A stretch of DNA of 5,552 bases from Nitrososphaera sp. (GTDB taxonomy: Archaea; Thermoproteota; Nitrososphaeria; Nitrososphaerales; Nitrososphaeraceae), in NCBI GenBank assembly GCA_025929855.1, contig JAICPK010000067.1:1-5552 (forward strand), written 5' to 3'. The first letter of the stretch is position 1, and every line of letters starts with the position of its first letter. Position numbers and translations under genes: made by a program. This document shows, piece after piece, positions 1 to 5,083 of this stretch. The notes under the pieces are model-generated. The model was not told the DNA's origin. It saw nothing but the letters and a program-made list of their open reading frames with translations, and did no database searches.

Positions 1-1140
1 ACCTTCTCAGGTCTTGCGGGGACAAACTTATTTCTCAAGCTAGAATGCCTGCAAGTGACAGGCTCTTTCAAAGCCCGGGGCGCCTTTGTCAAAATCAGCA
101 GGCTCTCTGACAAGCAGTCAGGTTACGGAGTAATTGCAGCGTCCGCCGGCAACCATGCCCAGGGGGTGGCATATGCTGCTATGATAAAAAAGATCCCATG
201 CACAATTGTCATGCCGGAGAACGCATCGCCGGCCAAAGTTGCAGCTACAAGGTCTTATGGCGCCAAAGTAATCCGGCGTGGCGCAAACTATGATGAGTCA
301 TGGGAGGCTACACAAGAGATTGCTAAGGCAGAGGGCAAGACCATAATTCATGCTTTTGACGATGCCGATATCATTGCAGGCCAAGGCACAATCGGCCTTG
401 AGCTTCTCGAAGATCTCCCAGATGTTGATAGAATATACCTGCCTGTAGGCGGAGGAGGCCTTGCTGCTGGCGTCGCAATTGCAGTCAAATCTAAAAAGCC
501 AGATGTCAAGATAATAGGCGTCGAGTCAAAGGCATTTCCTGCCATGAAAGAATCGCTTGCTAAGGGCTCACTTCAGCGTACAAAGCGTGGATATAGCATT
601 GCAGATGGCATCGCAGTCAAACAGCCAGGCGAGCTTACGCACGAAATACTTAGCAAATACATAGAAGATATCGTCCTAGTTGATGACACATCGATAGTAA
701 AGACAATGTTTCTCATGATGGAGCGCGCCAAATTGGTGGCCGAACCGGCAGGGGTAGCCAGCCTCGCTTACCTTCTATCAAATGGCGGCAGCTGCTATCC
801 AGGGAGCAGGAAGGACAAGGTCGCCACTATCATATCAGGAGGAAATGTGGACATGTATCTCTTGGGCCAAGTCGTGGCAAAGGGCCTGATGCAGATGGGC
901 AGATTGCTTAAAATTTTTATCTTACTGCCAGATAAGCCTGGTGCACTTAAAGGCGTAGTAGATGGCATCGCAGAGCTTAGCGTCAATATAGTCGAAGTCG
1001 AGCATGACAGGCTGAGCGCTCACATCCCTGCTGGAACTGCTGGCGTATACCTAAGTCTTGAGCTGGAAAACGAAAAACACGCTCACCGATTGGTAGAATT
1101 TCTGAAACAAAAAGGGATAGAGTTCAAGGTAGTTAGCTAG
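1..1140 (+). CDS. ilvA: Threonine ammonia-lyase (threonine dehydratase) with ACT domain, 5'-truncated
   Basis: PLP-dependent enzyme that deaminates L-threonine to 2-oxobutanoate, the committed step of isoleucine synthesis from threonine, in the cytosol. The frame is open from base 1, so the N-terminus lies outside the window; 379 residues are visible. The GTG at base 55 is an internal valine, because family-typical sequence (TNLFLKLE) precedes it. In window numbering, TGSFKARGA carries the Schiff-base lysine K24, SAGNHAQG (48-55) binds substrate and cofactor, GGGG (150-153) is the phosphate-binding glycine loop, and SGGN (279-282) lies near the end of the catalytic domain. Residues from about 300 to the end form one ACT domain (LLPDKPGAL, then NIVEVEHDR), as in the roughly 400-residue one-ACT form found in archaea and many bacteria. 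The ACT domain suggests allosteric amino-acid control, which I infer from the family. It converges on the HMG-CoA synthase gene. Confidence 0.95.
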   Translation, partial: TFSGLAGTNLFLKLECLQVTGSFKARGAFVKISRLSDKQSGYGVIAASAGNHAQGVAYAAMIKKIPCTIVMPENASPAKVAATRSYGAKVIRRGANYDESWEATQEIAKAEGKTIIHAFDDADIIAGQGTIGLELLEDLPDVDRIYLPVGGGGLAAGVAIAVKSKKPDVKIIGVESKAFPAMKESLAKGSLQRTKRGYSIADGIAVKQPGELTHEILSKYIEDIVLVDDTSIVKTMFLMMERAKLVAEPAGVASLAYLLSNGGSCYPGSRKDKVATIISGGNVDMYLLGQVVAKGLMQMGRLLKIFILLPDKPGALKGVVDGIAELSVNIVEVEHDRLSAHIPAGTAGVYLSLELENEKHAHRLVEFLKQKGIEFKVVS

Positions 1141-1160
1141 ATAGATAGCCAGTTATCTAG
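1137..1160. repeat. Inverted repeat holding both convergent stop codons
   Basis: CTAGATA (1137-1143) and TATCTAG (1154-1160) are perfect 7-bp arms around a 10-base loop. The TAG stop of the lyase gene (1138-1140) lies in the left arm and the TAG stop of the synthase gene (1157-1159, minus strand) lies in the mirror position of the right arm. The stem is A/T-rich and short, so it would be a weak terminator hairpin. A five-T run on the minus strand at 1113-1109, inside the lyase gene, is the nearest U-rich termination candidate for the synthase transcript. If that is correct, the two mRNAs overlap at their 3' ends. Confidence 0.4.
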
Positions 1161-2557
1161 GTTACAAAGTTGTACTCTCTTAGCCCTGCCTTGTCGGCAG
1201 TATTGCCACCTACCTTGACAAGCACAAACTCTTTGTGGGCTTGGATAATTGAGTCATTAAACTCGCGTTGATTCCTGTGAAGCCTCTCGTACTCTTCCAT
1301 CGTGAGTTTTTGTCTTGGGCCGATCTCTGCATCCAAGTCCATCTTACTTACTATTTCCTTGTATTGTGACTGTACTATTCCGCTAAAGACCATTGCACTA
1401 CTACCGCTACCGTAAGATCCAAAGCCAACCCGCTTTTCTTCGAGATCTATCCCTTTCTTGAACTCAAACTCTAACATACTTCGTAGACCCATATACATGG
1501 AAGCAGTATACAGATTACCAATGATTGCAGATGCTTCAAGCGAGCTAGCCATTTTTTTCTCGTATACCTCGTTGTAAAATGATGTCTGCATGAAAGCTCG
1601 CCTGAATTGCTCGTCAGCCTTCATGAATTCAGTGTCAGCAAGAATTGACTCAATTGTTCCACGAGGGTCCTTTGGCTGGGGCTCCTGCATCCCCACCTCT
1701 TTGATAACATAATTCCACCTTGGGAGATGTCGCCACTCGTGTCTTAGCAGGTAGGCAAGTGCCTTCTCCCCCATCTTCCTGTATGGAAGGTGAACTGCGA
1801 AAAAATCAATGTGATCAGTTATCGATTCGCCGTCCTCGAGCTTGATAAGCCCAGTCTTAATAGCCTTTTCCTTGTATGCATCAAATGCCTTTCTAACCGA
1901 TATCAGGTATAGCAAATTTGAGTAGCTGCCGTTCACGAGAGGAGTCTCTTTGCCAAACGGACGATAAAAGTCGTATTCGTTCCTGATCGTTGTCGAAGGA
2001 ACTTTTGGATCAAACGCTAAAAGCCTCGGATTCTCTTTTACCAACAGAGCAACTGCGCCTGCACCTTGAGTGTATTCTCCGGTAGAACCAATATCATACT
2101 TTGCTATGTCACTTACTACAACGATGGCAGCCTTGCCGTCGTTTTCATCTGCCCTTATCCAGTTTGCATTGTCGTATAGTGCATAAGATCCACTTACGCA
2201 GGCAAATTTACATTCAATACCGCCGGCGTGTTCAAATGAGCCCTCGCCGTATATCTGTTCTAACATTCCAATAACAAATGAGTTCATTGCCTTTGATTCG
2301 TCCAGTGATGATTCAGTTGCGACGTAAAGCCTTCCAATGTCCTCGGGATGAAGTCGATTCTTCTGCATCAACTTCATACAGGCGTTTGCAGCCATGCAAG
2401 CAGAATCTTGGTTAGTGTCAGCAATAGCCATCTTCTTAATTCCTATACCATACTCGAGTTTGAGTGGGTCCATACCTCTTGCCTCGGCAAAATCCTTGTA
2501 ACCGATGTAAAGCTTGGGTATATAGATAGCAAGATCATCAATACCTACAACTGGCAT
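1157..2557 (-). CDS. Hydroxymethylglutaryl-CoA synthase, bacterial/eukaryotic-like long form
   Basis: Condenses acetyl-CoA with acetoacetyl-CoA to HMG-CoA, the first committed step of the mevalonate pathway, which supplies the isoprenoid chains of archaeal lipids. It is a thiolase-fold enzyme of 466 residues. All three catalytic residues are visible: general base E82 in ATES, nucleophile C120 in ECKFAC, and H256 in AVHLPYRKMG. Further family motifs are TQGAGAVA (163-170), YDFYRPFG (195-202), GNLYTAS (347-353) and GSYGSGS (380-386). These match the bacterial MvaS pattern better than the shorter synthase of most euryarchaea. Residues 268-346, between the histidine block and GNLYT, are about 50 longer than in Staphylococcus MvaS as I remember that sequence. 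The ATG start is supported by the N-terminal VGIDDLAIYIPK and by a TATA-like box about 30 bases upstream. No thiolase or DUF35 gene is adjacent. The symbol is left empty because mvaS and hmgS naming varies. Confidence 0.93.
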   Translation of the reverse strand: MPVVGIDDLAIYIPKLYIGYKDFAEARGMDPLKLEYGIGIKKMAIADTNQDSACMAANACMKLMQKNRLHPEDIGRLYVATESSLDESKAMNSFVIGMLEQIYGEGSFEHAGGIECKFACVSGSYALYDNANWIRADENDGKAAIVVVSDIAKYDIGSTGEYTQGAGAVALLVKENPRLLAFDPKVPSTTIRNEYDFYRPFGKETPLVNGSYSNLLYLISVRKAFDAYKEKAIKTGLIKLEDGESITDHIDFFAVHLPYRKMGEKALAYLLRHEWRHLPRWNYVIKEVGMQEPQPKDPRGTIESILADTEFMKADEQFRRAFMQTSFYNEVYEKKMASSLEASAIIGNLYTASMYMGLRSMLEFEFKKGIDLEEKRVGFGSYGSGSSAMVFSGIVQSQYKEIVSKMDLDAEIGPRQKLTMEEYERLHRNQREFNDSIIQAHKEFVLVKVGGNTADKAGLREYNFVT

Positions 2558-2584
2558 TACTGGATTGCACTAATGCTGATAGTC

Positions 2585-2592
2585 ATTTAAAG
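2585..2592 (-). promoter_or_regulatory. TATA-like box of the HMG-CoA synthase gene
   Basis: Read on the minus strand, this is CTTTAAAT preceded by AC, resembling an archaeal BRE/TATA element. Its centre (about 2588) predicts transcription starting about 26 bases downstream, near 2562. That would leave a leader of only about 5 bases before the ATG at 2557, the nearly leaderless layout common in Nitrososphaeria. No Shine-Dalgarno motif is visible, which agrees. Confidence 0.55.
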
Positions 2593-2611
2593 GTATTTCT
2601 GGAAAGATTAT

Positions 2612-2629
2612 TTGATCTATACATATCAA
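2612..2629. promoter_or_regulatory. Operator-like palindrome upstream of the HMG-CoA synthase promoter
   Basis: TTGAT (2612-2616) and ATCAA (2625-2629) are perfect 5-bp arms with an 8-base spacer. The site lies about 20 bases upstream of the TATA-like box, where an archaeal activator or repressor could bind. The AT-rich setting makes chance palindromes common, so this is only a candidate. Confidence 0.25.
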
Positions 2630-2818
2630 TTTATTTGAGCAAAAATTCTGTGAGAATATCTTTGCACAAGTTTTTCTCTCTTCTCTATGGTGCTGGTTTT
2701 GATAAGCCGCACCATCAGAGTGTCTCCTAGCGCTTATAATGGCTCTGCAGCCGAAATCAAATTAAAAGTTCTGCCTTACCTTAAACACATCTTAAATGTT
2801 CTCTTATGTGGCCAATAC

Positions 2819-2836
2819 CTCTCAATTCTCTCAATT
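2819..2836 (+). repeat. Two-copy 9-bp tandem repeat CTCTCAATT
   Basis: Two exact, adjacent copies of CTCTCAATT are followed four bases later by seven consecutive T residues (2840-2846). No gene reads into this site on the + strand, so a terminator role is not supported. It may be simple slippage in non-coding DNA. Confidence 0.5.
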
Positions 2837-2979
2837 ATCTTTTTTTCTTCACATCTAGCATCGTCTAGCGATGTTGTGACAATCCAACAGGCAGCAATTA
2901 GAAATTATAGTATTATGCTTACTAATGCTCTCGCGGGCGGGCCCGTCTGACCTCCGAAATTGGCAAAATCCTAAGCGAA

Positions 2980-2996
2980 ATGATTGCAATAATCAT
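2980..2996. promoter_or_regulatory. Operator-like palindrome just upstream of a TATA-like box
   Basis: ATGATT (2980-2985) and AATCAT (2991-2996) are perfect 6-bp arms with the spacer GCAAT. The right arm ends three bases before the TATA-like box at 3000-3007, a typical position for an archaeal regulator that competes with or helps TBP/TFB binding. It shares TGAT...ATCA half-sites with the palindrome at 2612-2629. Confidence 0.3.
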
Positions 2997-2999
2997 CAC

Positions 3000-3007
3000 A
3001 TTTAAAT
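3000..3007 (+). promoter_or_regulatory. TATA-like box for a putative + strand small transcript
   Basis: ATTTAAAT preceded by TCAC resembles an archaeal BRE/TATA element. A start about 26 bases downstream of its centre falls at 3029-3031, just before the hairpin-rich segment. No annotated + strand gene uses this promoter, which makes a short RNA or a tiny reading frame the likely product. Confidence 0.4.
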
Positions 3008-3030
3008 CCTTAATATGCCATACTATTTTT

Positions 3031-3113
3031 ACATCGACCAAACCGATGGGGAACAAACGGTCTGGTTGGAGTGCAGCAGGTGAGAAACTCTGCGCTTCGC
3101 CAGACTATTCTTC
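3031..3113 (+). ncRNA. Candidate structured small RNA of unknown function
   Basis: A predicted transcript from the TATA-like box at 3000-3007 would start with a small hairpin (CATCG 3032-3036 with CGATG 3044-3048, seven-base loop). It would continue into a long stem: 3059-3065 pairs with 3100-3106, U3067 with G3099 (U3066 bulged), and 3068-3076 with 3090-3098. That gives 17 base pairs closing the loop 3077-3089. Four pairs (3059-3106, 3067-3099, 3069-3097, 3072-3094) are G-U, so they form in + strand RNA but become C-A mismatches in minus-strand RNA. A pyrimidine-rich run ATTCTTCTT follows and could end transcription. I cannot match it to tRNA, C/D or H/ACA guide RNA, SRP RNA or RNase P RNA. 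A 23-codon frame in the same bases is the alternative. Confidence 0.4.
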
Positions 3114-3117
3114 TTAA
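3046..3117 (+). CDS. Possible 23-residue peptide (alternative to the small RNA)
   Basis: An ATG at 3046 opens 23 codons to TAA at 3115-3117, beginning MGNKRSGW and ending SPDYSS. It lies about 15 bases downstream of the predicted transcription start, but no Shine-Dalgarno motif precedes it and I recognise no family. The product is polar with no membrane segment. Its last bases overlap the 3' end of the minus-strand 131-codon gene. The overlapping stem with strand-specific G-U pairs fits an RNA better than a coding sequence, although the two are not exclusive. Confidence 0.15.
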   Translation: MGNKRSGWSAAGEKLCASPDYSS

Positions 3118-3509
3118 TCAATGACCCTAATGTCCAACTCATCATAAGCATCCTTTACCGCTAGCAAAAAGAAATCGTCTTCATATACTAAAAGCCAGTC
3201 TTTGACACCCTTCACCGGCAGCTTACGTACGAGCGTCTCACCTGTATCTTTGATCGTGGTCATAACGTATGCAAATCGTGGCCATCTCCCCTTGAGATTG
3301 AATAGAGTCTCCTGTAGTTCGATGCCCTCGGTCCCACCTTGAATGTTTATCTTTACGGTGTCACCATACCTATTCTCAACTTTAGCTGTGACGTAGCTCT
3401 GTCCTGCATGGAACTGCTCTATATTGAGCATTACCTTGTTAGTAGCAACAAAGGTTTCAGGCATTTCTCTATACAGTTTCTCTGATAGGTTATCATAAAA
3501 GATGTTCAT
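3114..3509 (-). CDS. Hypothetical protein, 131 residues, coupled to the surface-protein gene
   Basis: I do not recognise a family. The 131-residue product has no signal peptide and no transmembrane segment, so it is probably cytosolic. A short amphipathic start (residues 1-20, NLSEKLYREMPE) is followed by what looks like alternating beta strands: SYVTAKVENRYGD (38-50), TVKINIQGG (51-59), RFAYVMTTIKDTGETLV (78-94), and a hydrophobic strand pair DWLLVYEDDFFLLAVKD (104-120). The C-terminus is acidic. The ATG start is well supported, because its A is the last base of the upstream TAA stop (TAATG, 1-base overlap), so translation is probably coupled to the 507-codon gene and both share a transcript. 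The association with an exported protein suggests an accessory or regulatory role, but nothing in the sequence proves it. Confidence 0.8.
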   Translation of the reverse strand: MNIFYDNLSEKLYREMPETFVATNKVMLNIEQFHAGQSYVTAKVENRYGDTVKINIQGGTEGIELQETLFNLKGRWPRFAYVMTTIKDTGETLVRKLPVKGVKDWLLVYEDDFFLLAVKDAYDELDIRVID

Positions 3510-5032
3510 TAGAGACCCAAGCCCGGCACTATTTTTACAAACCTCCGCAGCAAAATTATCATTGCAGCACTGATACCTGTAACGGCAGCTGCTGTAGCAA
3601 GTGAGCCAGGCTGAAACTCTGGCACAACGACTGTACCTCTTGCAATACCGTTTCTTGTCTGGTCTATTGACTGCCCATCTCTTGCAATGGCTGTGACTTC
3701 GACCTCCACACGGTAATTCTCGTTTGCCGGAAAATCAATTGTCTGTATGCCAGTTCCGCCCTCTGCAACTAAGCCTGTCTGACTGTAGACTTGACTGCCA
3801 TTATTATCCAAAACACGCAGGTTGTAGTTTACGTCATCTGCTATTCTTTCTCCAGAGAAACCGTCAAGGAAAATCAAAGTCAGCGTTGATTCTGCATTTG
3901 CGTTTAGCTGGTCTGGAGCCCATTCAAGTATCACATTGATGTTTCCTGTATCTGTGAGTATTTCCCCTGTTGTCTGCGCGACCTGGCCAGTAGCTGGTGC
4001 AAGAGTAAATACCATATCAGAATCCCCTTGAGAGCTCTGGCTGGCCATACTGATAATGTCATTTTTGTTGATCAAATAGTGGAGAGTAAGCTCCTGCTGC
4101 GAGGAATAGGGATCAACTGCAAGCATCCGTCCGGATATCGGATTGCCATTCACCGTAGCAGTAAATGAAGTAGTATCTCCTATTCCTGCAAGAGATTTTG
4201 GAATTTTCACTTCCTCATGTACAAAGATGTTCGTTTCTTCTATTCTTGAGGCATTCCAATCAAACGGCATAGACCATGTGAACTGCTGATTGTTGCCATC
4301 AAAGCTAAAGTCACGTACTCTATCATAATACGATATTATGGTAGTGTTGTAAGCCTGACCCTGATAATCGATATTTTGAGTAAAAACATCTCCTACACTG
4401 AGCCATGAATCAAACTTGGGAATATTCTCATCTGCAAATATGTTGCGTATATTATCAACACCAAATATCTCTACCCTAAGGTGATATATGCCGCCTTCTA
4501 GGAAGAGAGGGCCTTGGATGTTCACTGTTCCGCCAGGATCTGCAACCCAGGCGTTAAGAAATTGCTCCTGCGTCCCAAAGATCCTCAGGTCGCCTTCTGC
4601 AGGCTGCACTTTCAGCCTGAGCAGGCCGCTTTCTGTGTGAAAGAGAGTGGGAGGCATTATAGGAACTGCATCTTCTCCTACTCCTTTTTCTACGGTAATG
4701 AAAAAAGTTGTATACTGGATCGTCTGGTTGTTATTTGCATCATATAGCCTAAAGAGTATGTATGCATCATTTCTGCTTGCATCTGTAAGTATAGGGGGAT
4801 TCACTTGTACTAGCAACTCGGCATTTCTTTCGCCAAGTGTTGCGCTAAATGTCTCAGAGGTCAGGCCGTCTCCAAAAGCCTCCTGATTAGACAATGTCGC
4901 TACAATTATCGATAATACTGCAAGAGATGCAGCAAAAGCAAAACGTGAAACTTTTTGACTGCCTGATTGCACACGAGTGTTTTCTTGCTGTGTATATTTA
5001 ATTCTTAAGAACAAAAAGTTTTTTGGTGTCAT
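3509..5032 (-). CDS. Exported surface protein with PEF-CTERM-like C-terminal sorting signal
   Basis: A 507-residue protein probably carried by Sec and anchored at the cell surface. Residues 31-47 (FAFAASLAVLSIIVATL) form the hydrophobic core of a signal peptide, with likely cleavage near 52-55 (EAFGD). The ectodomain (about 55-467) is beta-rich and polar, with potential N-glycosylation sequons at N102, N229, N260 and N411. Residues 385-467 resemble the Ig-like repeats before the sorting signal in other Nitrososphaeria exported proteins. The tail has VVVPEF (468-473), a hydrophobic segment (478-495) and RRF (496-498), the three-part archaeosortase pattern, although G is replaced by Q after PEF and nine residues follow RRF. 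The ATG has GGAG seven bases upstream. A GTG at 4970-4972 (V21) is a strong alternative start: it gives a shorter signal peptide and has a TATA-like box 26 bases before it. Function is unknown; structural or adhesive are guesses. Confidence 0.85.
   Translation of the reverse strand: MTPKNFLFLRIKYTQQENTRVQSGSQKVSRFAFAASLAVLSIIVATLSNQEAFGDGLTSETFSATLGERNAELLVQVNPPILTDASRNDAYILFRLYDANNNQTIQYTTFFITVEKGVGEDAVPIMPPTLFHTESGLLRLKVQPAEGDLRIFGTQEQFLNAWVADPGGTVNIQGPLFLEGGIYHLRVEIFGVDNIRNIFADENIPKFDSWLSVGDVFTQNIDYQGQAYNTTIISYYDRVRDFSFDGNNQQFTWSMPFDWNASRIEETNIFVHEEVKIPKSLAGIGDTTSFTATVNGNPISGRMLAVDPYSSQQELTLHYLINKNDIISMASQSSQGDSDMVFTLAPATGQVAQTTGEILTDTGNINVILEWAPDQLNANAESTLTLIFLDGFSGERIADDVNYNLRVLDNNGSQVYSQTGLVAEGGTGIQTIDFPANENYRVEVEVTAIARDGQSIDQTRNGIARGTVVVPEFQPGSLATAAAVTGISAAMIILLRRFVKIVPGLGL
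4993..5001 (-). promoter_or_regulatory. TATA-like box favouring a leaderless GTG start of the surface-protein gene
   Basis: On the minus strand this reads TTAAATATA. Its centre at 4997 lies 26 bases upstream of the GTG at 4972-4970, so transcription would begin at or next to that codon. The box falls inside the first 20 codons of the longer reading frame, which are AT-rich and unlike the rest of the gene. Confidence 0.45.
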
Positions 5033-5039
5033 ATTCTCT

Positions 5040-5043
5040 CTCC
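5040..5043 (-). promoter_or_regulatory. Shine-Dalgarno-like GGAG before the ATG start of the surface-protein gene
   Basis: GGAG on the minus strand lies seven bases from the ATG at 5032-5030 and supports the long start. Against it, the AT-rich box at 5049-5057 would start a minus transcript near 5027, already inside the frame. Only a weak CTTATGA (about 5061-5067) is placed to serve this ATG. Confidence 0.35.
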
Positions 5044-5048
5044 AATGA

Positions 5049-5057
5049 TTTAATTAT
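5049..5057 (+). promoter_or_regulatory. TATA-like box of the divergent + strand surface gene
   Basis: TTTAATTAT, centred at 5053, predicts a transcription start near 5079-5080, leaving a leader of only about 4 bases before the GTG at 5084. Together with the minus-strand box at 4993-5001 it makes a compact divergent promoter region. Confidence 0.45.
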
Positions 5058-5083
5058 CTCATAAGTCTTGATGATAGACAAGC

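Larger units (their letters stand above)
2558..3113. other. Long intergenic region without a convincing protein gene
   Basis: These 556 bases separate two minus-strand transcription units. From left to right: the synthase promoter (2585-2592), an operator-like palindrome (2612-2629), a perfect 9-bp tandem duplication CTCTCAATT (2819-2827 and 2828-2836) followed by a seven-T run (2840-2846), a small CATCG/CGATG hairpin (2859-2873), an isolated G/C-rich patch with the palindrome CGGGCCCG (2938-2945), a second palindrome (2980-2996), a TATA-like box (3000-3007) and a structured segment to about 3113. An 87-codon open frame at 2687-2950 (+) and a 42-codon open stretch at 2776-2904 (-) have no recognisable product or start signals. 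I do not call them genes. Confidence 0.6.

Noticed and set aside
348..986. Minus-strand open frames of 63-65 codons inside the threonine ammonia-lyase gene.
   Set aside because: They are shadows of a clearly recognised enzyme gene on the opposite strand.
2776..2904. A 42-codon minus-strand stretch with protein-like sequence (CEEKKIIERIERYWPHKR).
   Set aside because: There is no ATG, GTG or TTG after the upstream in-frame stop. It could be a decayed gene fragment, but without a homologue I cannot support a pseudogene.
2938..2945. G/C-rich palindrome CGGGCCCG in AT-rich DNA as an insertion or attachment site.
   Set aside because: No flanking direct repeats, no integrase and no second copy in the window.
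2687..2950. An 87-codon + strand open frame in the intergenic region.
   Set aside because: No recognisable motif, no promoter or ribosome-binding site at the right spacing, and a composition that looks like translated AT-rich intergenic DNA.
3059..3106. Could the hairpin be a tRNA or an H/ACA guide RNA?
   Set aside because: There are no D, anticodon or T arms. The stem is nearly continuous, with no guide pocket and no ACA-type box 14-15 bases downstream.
3724..4886. Several + strand open frames of 71-79 codons inside the surface-protein gene.
   Set aside because: They are antisense to a frame with a complete signal peptide and sorting tail, and encode nothing recognisable.
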